From: Candidatus Omnitrophota bacterium
GTDB taxonomy: Bacteria > Omnitrophota > Gorgyraeia > Gygaellales > Profunditerraquicolaceae
Assembly (NCBI GenBank): GCA_016938245.1
Contig: JAFGUY010000061.1
Coordinates: 1 to 13,536 of the forward strand
DNA: 13,536 nucleotides
Reading direction: 5' to 3'
The position numbers and the translations under genes are program-made. Within the stretch, counting starts at the first letter, position 1. Each line of letters starts with the position of its first letter. Shown piece by piece: positions 6,914 to 13,536 of this stretch. The notes under the pieces were generated by a model. That model was not told the origin of the DNA, did not search any database, and worked only from the letters and a program-made list of their open reading frames with translations.

Positions 6914-8187
6914 AACAGGCTTATCAAAAAAGTATACTAGAAAATGGCCTTAGGATGGTAACACACCGTATGCCAGAAAGGCAGTCTCTTTCTATAGGTA
7001 TTTTTATAAAAGTAGGAGGCAGGTATGAAAATATGGGGAATAAGGGCGTTGCTCATTTCTTAGAGCACCTTCTTTTTAAAGGAACTAAGAATTATTCCTG
7101 CCGTATGATTAAAGAATCTATTGAAGGGGTAGGCGGGTCGCTTAACGGCTTTACCTCGGAGGAATTAACTTGTTATCTGATTAAAATACCCAGCATTTAT
7201 CTTGACCGGGCGCTTAATGTCCTTTCGGATATGGTAATTAGGCCCCTGCTTTCTGAAGTTGAGATTAAAAAAGAAAGGGCTGTGATCCTGGAAGAAATCA
7301 AGATGTACAGAGACCTTCCTCAAAGTTATGTCTATGAGTTATTAGACGAGCTTTTATGGCCTAATCAGCCTTTGGGCGCTCCTATTATAGGAACGGTTGA
7401 TTCACTTACCGAAACCGACCGGCATAAACTCGTTTCTTTTAAAAAGAAGCACTATACTGTATCAAGTATGGTGATAAGCGCAGCCGGAGATATCGACGAA
7501 GATAAGTTGGATAATAGAGTAAACAAAATATTTGCAACTTTGCCTAAGAAAAGAGAGAATTTATTTTCCGTAGTAAAAGAGAGCCAGGATAATGTCAGGT
7601 TGAAGCTATTTCACAAAGATACTGAGCAGACGCATATGGCCTTAGGTTTTAAGTCCTTGAAACGCGACCATCCGCTAAGGCACGCCTTAGGCATTTTACA
7701 CGTTATCTTAGGCGCAAATATGTCCAGTAGGCTTTTTAACGAAATTAGAGAGAAGAGGGGATTAGCCTATGAGATAGGTACTATGGTTAAGCGTTTTTAT
7801 GATACCGGGGCATTTTTAGTGCATGCGGGTATTGATAACCGTAAGGTGCCGGATGCCATAGGTTTGATATTAAAAGAGCTTGTTAAAATAAAAGATAATT
7901 TAGTTACCGAAGGAGAACTTAACCGGGCAAAAGAATTTTATATAGGGCAGCTAAAATTAGGGCTGGAAGATACTATGGAGCATATGCTTTGGATAGGAGA
8001 GACTACCGCTACTTTGGATAAGACTTATTCTTTAAGCGATATTATCTCTGAAGTCAATCGGGTTAGAAGAGAAGATCTTCTTAAAGTAGCCAGAAGCCTT
8101 TTTAAAGAGAATAATCTTAATTTGAGTTTAATCGGGCCGGTTGATCTTAAGGAAGATAAGATTCGTAAAAAACTTATTTTAAATTAA
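6910..8187 (+). CDS. M16 family zinc metallopeptidase (processing-peptidase-like)
   Basis: This 425-residue protein belongs to the M16B peptidase family, related to mitochondrial processing peptidase and bacterial PqqL/YmxG-type enzymes. The inverted zinc motif HFLEH is at residues 49-53 (His49, Glu52, His53), with the distal glutamate in VILEEIKM (Glu128 or Glu129) at the expected distance. The inactive-half signature SSRLFNEIREKRGLAYEI lies around 277-294 and supplies the conserved Arg-Tyr of the second domain. All catalytic residues are kept, so it should be active. I see no signal peptide, which suggests a cytoplasmic enzyme. Its substrate cannot be read from the sequence; known relatives degrade or process small peptides. 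The start overlaps the trpA stop by four bases (ATGA), so it is translated with the trp genes, although no link to tryptophan is known. Confidence 0.93.
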   Translation: MKQAYQKSILENGLRMVTHRMPERQSLSIGIFIKVGGRYENMGNKGVAHFLEHLLFKGTKNYSCRMIKESIEGVGGSLNGFTSEELTCYLIKIPSIYLDRALNVLSDMVIRPLLSEVEIKKERAVILEEIKMYRDLPQSYVYELLDELLWPNQPLGAPIIGTVDSLTETDRHKLVSFKKKHYTVSSMVISAAGDIDEDKLDNRVNKIFATLPKKRENLFSVVKESQDNVRLKLFHKDTEQTHMALGFKSLKRDHPLRHALGILHVILGANMSSRLFNEIREKRGLAYEIGTMVKRFYDTGAFLVHAGIDNRKVPDAIGLILKELVKIKDNLVTEGELNRAKEFYIGQLKLGLEDTMEHMLWIGETTATLDKTYSLSDIISEVNRVRREDLLKVARSLFKENNLNLSLIGPVDLKEDKIRKKLILN

Positions 8188-8189
8188 TC

Positions 8190-9203
8190 ATGGTTAATAC
8201 GGTAATTGTCCTGGTATTATTTACAATTTTGGGGATAATCTCCTTTTTGTTCGCCCTCTCTGAAACTGCAATTATTGCCTTAAGCAGGATAAAATTGCGG
8301 CATATGGTATCTAAGGGCATTAAGAGGGCCCAGAGTGTCTATAGGCTATCAGGCAAGATGGATAAGTTTATCGCCGCAATCTTAATCGGTAATAATTTTG
8401 TGAATATCGCTATGTCTGCGATAGTGACTGCCGTATGCATACCGTTATTCGGCTTTAATTGGGGTACTCTTATCGCCACTTTTATTACGGCATTCTTTGT
8501 CCTTATCTTCTGTGAGATTACTCCTAAGATATTTGCCGCCAAGCATACTGAAAAAGTTTCACTTTTTGTAGCACCAATCATGGAAGGTTTTGTTCAGTTT
8601 TTTGGCCCGGTAACAAAGTTTTTTATCTGGATAAGCAATTTCTTGCTTAAGGCCTTTGGGATGGATCCGGCTAAACGCTCCCCTCTGGTAACCGAAGAAG
8701 ATCTTAAGCTTATGATTGAGGTAGGAAAAGAAGAAGGCGTTGTAAGCGATGAAGAAAGGAAAATGCTGCACCGTATCTTTGAATTCGGGGATACGGCGAT
8801 AAGCGATTGCATGGTCCCTAAAGATAAAATTATAGCAGTAAATATAAATACCGGATCCGATGAACTTTTGAATATGTTTGTGGAGGAAGGGCATGCAAGA
8901 CTGCCGGTATATAGCGGGGTTATTGATAATATCGTCGGGGTAATTTACGCCCGCGACCTGCTTTATATATTAAGAGACAAAGGATTATTCCTTCTCCAGG
9001 ATCTTGTGCATAATCCGTATTATGTTTTAGATACGATGCGCGTAAGCGAATTATTACGTAAATTTCAGGCAAACAGGATTCAGATTGCTATAGTGGTGGA
9101 TAAAAACAAGAAGACCTTGGGGCTGGTAACGCTTGAGGATTTAATTGAAGAAATTGTCGGCGAGATAGACGAAGAGCATAATCCTGTGCTTAATAGTAAA
9201 TAA
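8190..9203 (+). CDS. DUF21/CBS-domain membrane protein, CorC/CNNM-like, lacking the C-terminal domain
   Basis: The protein begins with a DUF21 (CNNM) membrane domain: hydrophobic segments at about 3-23, 60-86, 91-108 and 123-155, with the family signatures SETAIIALSR at 24-33 and CEITPK at 108-113. Two CBS modules follow, about 206-262 and 275-327, the latter ending in TLEDLIEEIVGEIDEE. This family includes magnesium or cobalt efflux proteins and the so-called hemolysin C group. In most members an extra CorC_HlyC domain of about 80 residues follows the CBS pair, giving about 420 or more residues; here the protein stops at 337, right after the second CBS module. The start ATG lies 2 bases after the peptidase stop, with no visible ribosome-binding site. 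A role in divalent metal transport is inferred from the family only. Confidence 0.88.
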   Translation: MVNTVIVLVLFTILGIISFLFALSETAIIALSRIKLRHMVSKGIKRAQSVYRLSGKMDKFIAAILIGNNFVNIAMSAIVTAVCIPLFGFNWGTLIATFITAFFVLIFCEITPKIFAAKHTEKVSLFVAPIMEGFVQFFGPVTKFFIWISNFLLKAFGMDPAKRSPLVTEEDLKLMIEVGKEEGVVSDEERKMLHRIFEFGDTAISDCMVPKDKIIAVNINTGSDELLNMFVEEGHARLPVYSGVIDNIVGVIYARDLLYILRDKGLFLLQDLVHNPYYVLDTMRVSELLRKFQANRIQIAIVVDKNKKTLGLVTLEDLIEEIVGEIDEEHNPVLNSK

Positions 9204-9206
9204 AAA

Positions 9207-9234
9207 TTGACCTTTTGATTTAAAGTTGTATAAT
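9207..9234 (+). promoter_or_regulatory. Sigma-70-type promoter for the DUF5679-rsfS-argS-recJ unit
   Basis: TTGACC at 9207-9212 and a perfect TATAAT at 9229-9234 are separated by 16 bases. The -35 box starts four bases after the stop codon of the preceding gene. Transcription would start near 9241, giving a leader of about 28 bases ahead of the ATG at 9269. This is the clearest plus-strand promoter in the window and marks the start of a new transcription unit. Confidence 0.82.
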
Positions 9235-9254
9235 AAAATAAGTTATATACAAAC

Positions 9255-9261
9255 AAGGAGG
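9255..9261 (+). promoter_or_regulatory. Strong ribosome-binding site of the small zinc-ribbon gene
   Basis: AAGGAGG, the full anti-16S core, ends 7 bases before the ATG at 9269. It fixes the start of the 48-codon gene and is much stronger than the sites of most other genes in the window. Confidence 0.85.
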
Positions 9262-9268
9262 AATAAAG

Positions 9269-9415
9269 ATGGCAGAGATAGGTTATTGCGTAAAATGTAA
9301 GTCGAAAAAAGAGATGAAAGACGAACAGAAGGTTACCATGAAAAACGGCCGCAAGGCGATGAAAGGCAAATGTTCTTCATGCGGTACCGGCATGTATAAA
9401 ATATTAGGTAAATAA
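9269..9415 (+). CDS. Small DUF5679-type zinc-ribbon protein
   Basis: This 48-residue gene begins MAEIGYCVKCKSKKEM and ends with GMYKILGK. It has two cysteine pairs, CVKC (Cys7, Cys10) and CSSC (Cys35, Cys38), separated by a lysine-rich stretch containing VTMKNGRKAMKG. The order CxxC, KxExMKD, VTMKNGR, CxxCG fits the DUF5679 family of tiny zinc-ribbon proteins, from memory of that family. Its function is unknown; the basic charge and zinc knuckles would suit binding to nucleic acid or ribosomes. A near-consensus promoter, a perfect ribosome-binding site and conserved-looking composition make it a real gene despite its size, and it may be strongly expressed. It leads an operon with rsfS, argS and recJ, starting 28 bases upstream of the proposed rsfS start. 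Confidence 0.88.
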   Translation: MAEIGYCVKCKSKKEMKDEQKVTMKNGRKAMKGKCSSCGTGMYKILGK

Positions 9416-9428
9416 GGGTTTTAAAAAA

Positions 9429-9438
9429 AGAGGTAAGG
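9429..9438 (+). promoter_or_regulatory. Ribosome-binding site that decides the rsfS start
   Basis: AGAGG at 9429-9433 and AAGG at 9435-9438 precede the ATA codon at 9444 by 10 and 5 bases. No ATG, GTG or TTG lies in the rsfS frame between the upstream stop at 9405 and the GTG at 9507, so this site supports starting at the ATA codon. Confidence 0.5.
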
Positions 9439-9443
9439 TTAAA

Positions 9444-9800
9444 ATAGAAACAAAGAAATTAGCACAACGTATTGCACAAGCCGCAAAACTTAAAAAAGCG
9501 CAGAAAGTGGTAATTTTAGATGTCCGTAAGGTTGCCGTTTTCTGCGATTATTTTATTATTGCGAGCGCTACTTCCATGCGGCAGGTAAATGCAATTGCCC
9601 GGCAAATAGCAGAAGATTTAAGCAAGGACAAAATAAAACCTCTCTCAACGCTTGCCTTTAATGATGAATCGGGTTGGGTAGCCCTTGATTTTAGTTCGGT
9701 TATAGCACACATATTTTATAAGCCGATGCGGGAATTCTACGGCCTAGAACGGCTCTGGTCTGATGCAAAGAAGTTAAGAGTAATAAGATCCCCCCGTTAA
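9444..9800 (+). CDS. rsfS: RsfS (Iojap family), ribosomal silencing factor, probable AUA start
   Basis: RsfS binds ribosomal protein L14 on the large subunit and blocks joining of the subunits when nutrients are short. The conserved core is clear: VVILDVRKVAVFCDYFIIASATSMRQV, then the GWVALDFSSVIAHIFYKPMREFYGLERLW segment near the C terminus (each given here by its parts at bases 9507-9587 and 9669-9755). The first in-frame standard start is GTG at 9507, which would remove the N-terminal helix of the family. That helix is encoded just upstream, reading LAQRIAQAAKLKKAQK in the same frame. Starting at ATA 9444, after a reasonable ribosome-binding site, gives 118 residues, the normal family length. 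Either a rare AUA start is used or a G-to-A change has struck an ATG. The family call is sure; the start is less so. argS follows after 16 bases. Confidence 0.85.
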   Translation: METKKLAQRIAQAAKLKKAQKVVILDVRKVAVFCDYFIIASATSMRQVNAIARQIAEDLSKDKIKPLSTLAFNDESGWVALDFSSVIAHIFYKPMREFYGLERLWSDAKKLRVIRSPR

Positions 9801-9816
9801 ATTTTAAAAAAGTTAT

Positions 9817-11454
9817 ATGAAAGAAAATATCCAGGAAGAAATAATCCGGTTGATTAAAGAATCTGTAAGCCTGCTCAAGATAGATTCTGTTTTCTTAAAT
9901 GAATTACGCTTAGACCCGACGCAGGATTTAAGGTTCGGAGATCTATCTACTAATATAGCCATGCGTTTAAGCAAGCATTTAAAGATGCCCGCAGATAAAG
10001 TAGCGTTTAATATTTTATCCGCCGTAAATTCTATCTTGGAGAAATCACCCCTTAAAGAATTGATTAGGGAAGTGAAAGTAGAGGGAGCAGGTTTTATAAA
10101 TTTTTATCTTAGCGATAAATACCTCTACCAGCAGCTTAAGGATATAGTAGATAAAGAAATCAATGCCCTGCGTCTAAATATAGGGAAAGGGAAGGCAGTC
10201 TTGATTGAATTTGTAAGCGCCAATCCTACCGGTTCACTTTCAGTCGCCCATGCTCGGCAGGCAGCGGTAGGGGATGCCCTTGCGAATATTCTTGAATTCC
10301 TGAATTTTAAGGTAAAGAAAGAATATTATTTAAATGATGAAGGAAACCAGATTGATATTTTAGGTAAATCAGTCTATTTACGGATTAAGGAGCTCTCGGG
10401 AGAAAAAATAGAATTCCCGGATAATTATTATCAGGGCGGGTATATCTATGATATAGCTAAAGAAGCTAAACAAGCGGGGATAGAAGAGAAAAGCCTGGGT
10501 GATTTTTCCGCTAACTATATCTTAAACATTATCAGGCGGGAGCTGGATGATTTTGGGGTCAAGTTTGATTCCTGGTATTCCCAGAAGGAGCTGAATAAAA
10601 GCGGCAAGATTGAAGAAGCGCTTAAGTTTTTAAAGAAAAAAGGATTCTTATATGATCAGGATGGTGCTTTGTGGTTTAAGTCAACCTCTTTCGGCGATGA
10701 TAAGGACAGGGTATTGATAAAAAGCGACGGTGCCTATACTTATCTTGCCCCGGATATTGCCTACCATGATGATAAATACAAGCGCGGGTTTGAATGGTTG
10801 ATTAATCTTTGGGGGCCAGATCATCACGGCTACATCGGCAGGCTTAAAGCATCAGTCGAGGCATTCGGCAGGCTTCCGGGTTCTTTGTCCGTGCTTATAG
10901 TTCAGCTTGCTACTATTTTTAAGGGGGGAAACCCTGTACAGATGTCCACCCGGCGCGGAGAATATATAACTTTAAGAGAAGTATTAGAAGAGGTAGGAAA
11001 AGACGCATCCAGATTTTTCTTTATGTCGCGCCGGATTTCAAGCCACCTTGATTTCGATTTAGATATAGCCAAGAAGCAGACTGCAGAGAATCCGGTTTAT
11101 TATGTTCAATATGCCTATGCCCGTATATACAGTATTCTACGCAATAGTTCCGTAAAACCGGATAAATGCGCGGACCTTTCTCTCTTAAAAGAAGAGGAAG
11201 AGAAAGTATTGATTAAAAAACTGCTACAATTTCCCTATATTCTAAATGTATGTTTCAATACGCAAGACCCCTACATGCTGACAGTTTATCTTCAAGAGCT
11301 GGCGGAGTCATTCCATAAATTTTATGACCGGCACCGCGTTTTAACTGATAATGAAGCGCTTACTAAAGCCAGGCTTTCTCTTATCGAAGGAGTGAGAATA
11401 ATAACAGGTACCTCTTTAGAATTATTAGGTATATCTTGCCCTCAGAAAATGTGA
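9817..11454 (+). CDS. argS: ArgS, arginyl-tRNA synthetase
   Basis: ArgRS charges tRNA-Arg with arginine, and needs the tRNA to activate the amino acid. The 545-residue class I enzyme has the N-terminal tRNA D-loop-binding domain (about 1-105, including RFGDLSTNIAM), the catalytic domain with EFVSANPTG at 131-139, WGPDHHGYIGRLKA at 332-345, and the helical anticodon domain with NPVYYVQYAYARIYSIL at 425-441. Two signatures are altered: the HIGH motif reads Ser142-Val-Ala-His145, with the first His and the Gly replaced, and KMSKS reads QMSTR at 375-379, without its first lysine. Loss of the KMSKS lysine is common in ArgRS; the HIGH change is less so. No ribosome-binding site is evident. The gene is otherwise intact and is probably the cell's working enzyme, since nothing suggests decay. 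Confidence 0.95.
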   Translation: MKENIQEEIIRLIKESVSLLKIDSVFLNELRLDPTQDLRFGDLSTNIAMRLSKHLKMPADKVAFNILSAVNSILEKSPLKELIREVKVEGAGFINFYLSDKYLYQQLKDIVDKEINALRLNIGKGKAVLIEFVSANPTGSLSVAHARQAAVGDALANILEFLNFKVKKEYYLNDEGNQIDILGKSVYLRIKELSGEKIEFPDNYYQGGYIYDIAKEAKQAGIEEKSLGDFSANYILNIIRRELDDFGVKFDSWYSQKELNKSGKIEEALKFLKKKGFLYDQDGALWFKSTSFGDDKDRVLIKSDGAYTYLAPDIAYHDDKYKRGFEWLINLWGPDHHGYIGRLKASVEAFGRLPGSLSVLIVQLATIFKGGNPVQMSTRRGEYITLREVLEEVGKDASRFFFMSRRISSHLDFDLDIAKKQTAENPVYYVQYAYARIYSILRNSSVKPDKCADLSLLKEEEEKVLIKKLLQFPYILNVCFNTQDPYMLTVYLQELAESFHKFYDRHRVLTDNEALTKARLSLIEGVRIITGTSLELLGISCPQKM

Positions 11455-11457
11455 CCT

Positions 11458-13146
11458 ATGCATTCCCATAAGATACTCAATGTTTCTCCTTTAAACCTTC
11501 CCCTCCAGGAAAAATTAACCAAAGGGCTTAAAATATCCCGGATTCTTGCCCAAGCATTAATTAACCGCGGCATAACCGACCCCTCCAAGGCAGATGAATT
11601 CTTAAATGTGAAAATTGAGCAGATGCTAGACCCTTTTTTATTTGCCGATATGCACAGCGCAGTTGAAAGAATCAGGCAGGCCTTAAAGAGAAAAGAAGGG
11701 GTTATGATCTTCGGAGATTACGATGTTGACGGAATAACCAGCGTCACTATTTTAAATAATACTCTAAAGAAACTCGGATTAAATGCCCAACATTATATGC
11801 CGCATCGGGTAAAAGAGGGTTACGGATTAAGCAAAGATATCCTAAGGCTTACTAAGGAAAGAGGGGTAAGCCTTCTTATTACCGCTGACTGCGGGATAAG
11901 TAATACAAGGGAAATTGCTCAATTAAAAGAGCATAATATTGATACGATTATAACTGATCATCATGAGCCTTGTAAAGAATCTTTACCTGACGCTTTGGCT
12001 ATTATTAATCCTAAAGTAAAAGGGAGCACCTATAAATACCGTGATTTAGCGGGAGTAGGGGTTGCCTATAAGCTATGCCAGGCGATATCCGGCTCACTAT
12101 TAATTGAAGAGCTGGATTTAGTTACTATAGGCACTGTTGCCGATGTAGTGCCTTTAACAGGGGAGAACCGTGTTATTGTTAAAGAGGGTTTAAAAGTTCT
12201 CTCCAAGACTAAGAGGCCGGGAATTATGGCTCTAATAGAAAAATCCGGCATACGCCAAAATAAATTTAACCCCACTTTTATCAGTTTTATTTTAGCCCCG
12301 CGTCTGAATGCCTCTGGCAGGATGGATTCAGCAGAGGTATCCTTAAATTTATTAACTAGCACTGATCTAAATCAGGCGCAGGAGTTAGCTTCTATTCTTG
12401 AGCAGCATAATCGTACTCGCCAGAGGATAGAGTGTAAAATACTGGAAGAGGCAGAGGCGATTATCAATAAGGACGTTAATTTTAAGGAGCATAAGGTGAT
12501 CGTGGTGGCTAAGGAGGACTGGCATCAGGGGGTCTTAGGGATAGTTGCCTCAAAACTTGCAGACCGGTTTTACCGGCCGGTTATTGTTATCTCTTTGGAT
12601 GAGGGTATGTGCAAGGGTTCAGGAAGGTCTATAAAGAATTTCCACCTTTTTGAAGCGCTTGGCGAATGCAACGAATTCTTAAACGCCTTTGGCGGGCATG
12701 CCCATGCCGCAGGCCTTACGATTGCCCGGGAGAGCATAGATGATTTTAAGAAGAGTATAAACCGGCTGGCGCATAAGAAATTATCCCTCGAGGATCTTTT
12801 GCCGGGCTTGGATATTGATATGGAATTAAGCCTTTCGGATTTAGACGATAAATCAGTGGCAGAACTGGATAAGCTTGCTCCTTTTGGCACGGCAAATACA
12901 GAGCCGTTATTTTTTACGCGGGGCCTTAAGTTAAAAGGAGAGCCCAAGAGTTTAGCCCGGGAAACCTTAAAGTTTTATGTTACAGACGGAGGCTATACCC
13001 GGGAGGCCATAGGTTTTGGGATGAATTCCCTAAGAGGCGATCTTGAAGAAGCAAATACTTTTGATTTAGTTTATACCGCCCGAATGGATAGCTGGATGGC
13101 TGAGGATTCCGTGATTTTAGAGGCTAAGGATATATTTTTTAGGTAG
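11458..13146 (+). CDS. recJ: RecJ, single-stranded-DNA-specific 5'-3' exonuclease
   Basis: RecJ degrades single-stranded DNA from 5' ends during recombination and mismatch repair. The 562-residue length is typical of the bacterial type. The DHH-family metal-binding motifs are complete: FGDYDVDGITS with Asp87, Asp89 and Asp91; TADCGIS with Asp144; TDHHE with Asp167-His168-His169; and GTVADVVPL with Asp229. PRLNASGRM is at 281-289, and the DHHA1 domain ends in GGHAHAAG at 412-419, followed by the C-terminal OB-like domain with LAPFG near 474. The ATG lies three bases after the argS stop and has no clear ribosome-binding site, so it probably depends on argS translation. The gene ends 7 bases from the convergent rpmB stop. 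Confidence 0.96.
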   Translation: MHSHKILNVSPLNLPLQEKLTKGLKISRILAQALINRGITDPSKADEFLNVKIEQMLDPFLFADMHSAVERIRQALKRKEGVMIFGDYDVDGITSVTILNNTLKKLGLNAQHYMPHRVKEGYGLSKDILRLTKERGVSLLITADCGISNTREIAQLKEHNIDTIITDHHEPCKESLPDALAIINPKVKGSTYKYRDLAGVGVAYKLCQAISGSLLIEELDLVTIGTVADVVPLTGENRVIVKEGLKVLSKTKRPGIMALIEKSGIRQNKFNPTFISFILAPRLNASGRMDSAEVSLNLLTSTDLNQAQELASILEQHNRTRQRIECKILEEAEAIINKDVNFKEHKVIVVAKEDWHQGVLGIVASKLADRFYRPVIVISLDEGMCKGSGRSIKNFHLFEALGECNEFLNAFGGHAHAAGLTIARESIDDFKKSINRLAHKKLSLEDLLPGLDIDMELSLSDLDDKSVAELDKLAPFGTANTEPLFFTRGLKLKGEPKSLARETLKFYVTDGGYTREAIGFGMNSLRGDLEEANTFDLVYTARMDSWMAEDSVILEAKDIFFR

Positions 13147-13153
13147 CTTGTTT

Positions 13154-13381
13154 TTAAGCCTTCCTGAACTTGCCTTTTTTGATACATTTAGTGCAGATAT
13201 AGACTTTCTTAGGATGCCCGTCAATAATGATGCGCATCTTTTGCAGATTGGGAAAGAATTTACGCATAGTCCAGCGGCTGATCTTAGATCCTGTGCCGCC
13301 TTTGGCCTTATATTGGCCTTTACGTGTTACTATTTTTCCTTTAAGTTCACCTTTTTTACATAAAGCACATTTCTTAAGCAT
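13154..13381 (-). CDS. rpmB: Ribosomal protein L28 (bL28), four-cysteine form
   Basis: bL28 is a small protein of the 50S subunit. This 75-residue version starts MLKKCALCKKGELKG and carries the family's FFPNLQKMRIIIDGHPKKVYIC core at about 42-63, matching the usual RRWLPNLQKVR region. Two CxxC pairs, Cys5/Cys8 and Cys63/Cys66, should bind one zinc ion, as in the zinc-containing form of L28; the alternative form found in many bacteria lacks these cysteines. The extra basic loop KAKGGTGSKISRWTMRK at about 25-41 is fairly long. The ATG has AAGGAG 8 bases upstream and a consensus promoter beyond it. It is transcribed toward recJ, apparently alone, with no clear terminator at the meeting point. 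Confidence 0.93.
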   Translation of the reverse strand: MLKKCALCKKGELKGKIVTRKGQYKAKGGTGSKISRWTMRKFFPNLQKMRIIIDGHPKKVYICTKCIKKGKFRKA

Positions 13382-13389
13382 TTTATCTG

Positions 13390-13395
13390 CTCCTT
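13390..13395 (-). promoter_or_regulatory. Ribosome-binding site of rpmB
   Basis: On the minus strand AAGGAG ends 8 bases before the ATG at 13381. It confirms the chosen start of the L28 gene. Confidence 0.8.
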
Positions 13396-13412
13396 AATTT
13401 ATCAGTTTAATA

Positions 13413-13440
13413 AGTATACTTGAATTTAAGATATTGTCAA
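13413..13440 (-). promoter_or_regulatory. Sigma-70-type promoter of rpmB
   Basis: Read on the minus strand, a perfect TTGACA (13435-13440) and TATACT (13413-13418) are 16 bases apart. The start of transcription would be near 13406, giving a leader of about 25 bases. This is the strongest promoter in the window, fitting a ribosomal protein gene. Confidence 0.85.
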
Positions 13441-13536
13441 GGTAGAATATAGAGATTGCTGAAATATTAATCTCGAAGATTTTTCTCAAAGACAACATTT
13501 TATAGTTTTACTCGTCGGTGAAATTGCGTTTCCCCG
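13441..13536. other. Unassigned right-hand end
   Basis: I find no gene here. An inverted repeat, GAGATT at 13452-13457 and AATCTC at 13469-13474, has an 11-base loop and is followed on the plus strand by a short T run near 13480-13484. It could belong to the end of a gene lying beyond the window, but the stem is short. No tRNA fold was recognised, and the minus-strand reading frames are too short to judge. Confidence 0.4.

Noticed and set aside
9380..9394. Near-palindrome ATGCGGTACCGGCAT as a terminator or operator
   Set aside because: It encodes the CxxCG part of the zinc-ribbon protein and has no T run, so the symmetry is probably incidental.
9507..9800. rsfS starting at GTG 9507
   Set aside because: It would remove the conserved N-terminal helix that is encoded in frame just upstream, and no ribosome-binding site precedes it.
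12570..12947. Minus-strand open frame of 125 codons opposite recJ
   Set aside because: Covered by the RecJ DHHA1 and C-terminal domains on the plus strand; low-complexity Ser/Lys content and no ribosome-binding site.
13148..13363. Plus-strand open frame of 71 codons after recJ
   Set aside because: It is the complement of rpmB, whose four-cysteine L28 sequence, promoter and ribosome-binding site are clear.
13396..13500. Minus-strand short frame of about 34 codons upstream of rpmB
   Set aside because: It runs through the rpmB promoter, has no ribosome-binding site and ends just before the L28 gene.
1..13536. CRISPR array, insertion sequence, prophage, toxin-antitoxin or defence genes
   Set aside because: No regularly spaced repeats, transposase, integrase or terminal inverted repeats were seen; the window is filled by housekeeping genes.

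Overview
This is a densely packed bacterial chromosomal segment of core metabolism and housekeeping genes. There are fifteen protein genes and almost no spare DNA. All three stop codons end genes, so the standard bacterial code applies. Peptidoglycan synthesis (MurA), a bacterial release-factor methylase (PrmC), RsfS and an L28 ribosomal protein with two Cys pairs all point to Bacteria. The A+T-leaning composition, unfused trp genes, tight overlaps and weak ribosome-binding sites inside operons suggest an uncultured lineage such as Omnitrophota or a neighbouring phylum. That placement is inference and is not proven by the window.

Left region (1-8187, + strand): prmC (5' end outside the window), murA, then trpG, trpD, trpC, trpF, trpB, trpA and an M16 zinc peptidase. 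Most junctions overlap by 4-8 bases or abut. The one real gap, 73 bases between trpD and trpC, holds a hairpin and a possible second promoter. Together the trp genes turn chorismate-derived anthranilate into tryptophan. The chorismate-binding subunit trpE is not in the window.

Middle region (8190-11454 and on to 13146, + strand): a DUF21/CBS membrane protein follows the peptidase with almost no spacing. After it comes a near-consensus promoter and a 48-codon zinc-ribbon gene (DUF5679 type). Then come rsfS, which appears to lack a normal start codon, argS, whose HIGH motif is changed, and recJ. These look like one translation and DNA-repair transcription unit.

Right region (13154-13536, - strand): rpmB (ribosomal protein L28) converges on recJ with only 7 bases between the stop codons. 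It has its own consensus promoter and ribosome-binding site. The last ~95 bases hold nothing I can assign.

I see no CRISPR array, transposon, phage, toxin-antitoxin or defence locus, and no RNA gene. I do not see a new multi-gene system. The points most worth a second look are the AUA-type start of rsfS, the structured trpD-trpC spacer, the altered ArgRS signature, the shortened CorC-like protein, and the murA-trp coupling without trpE.
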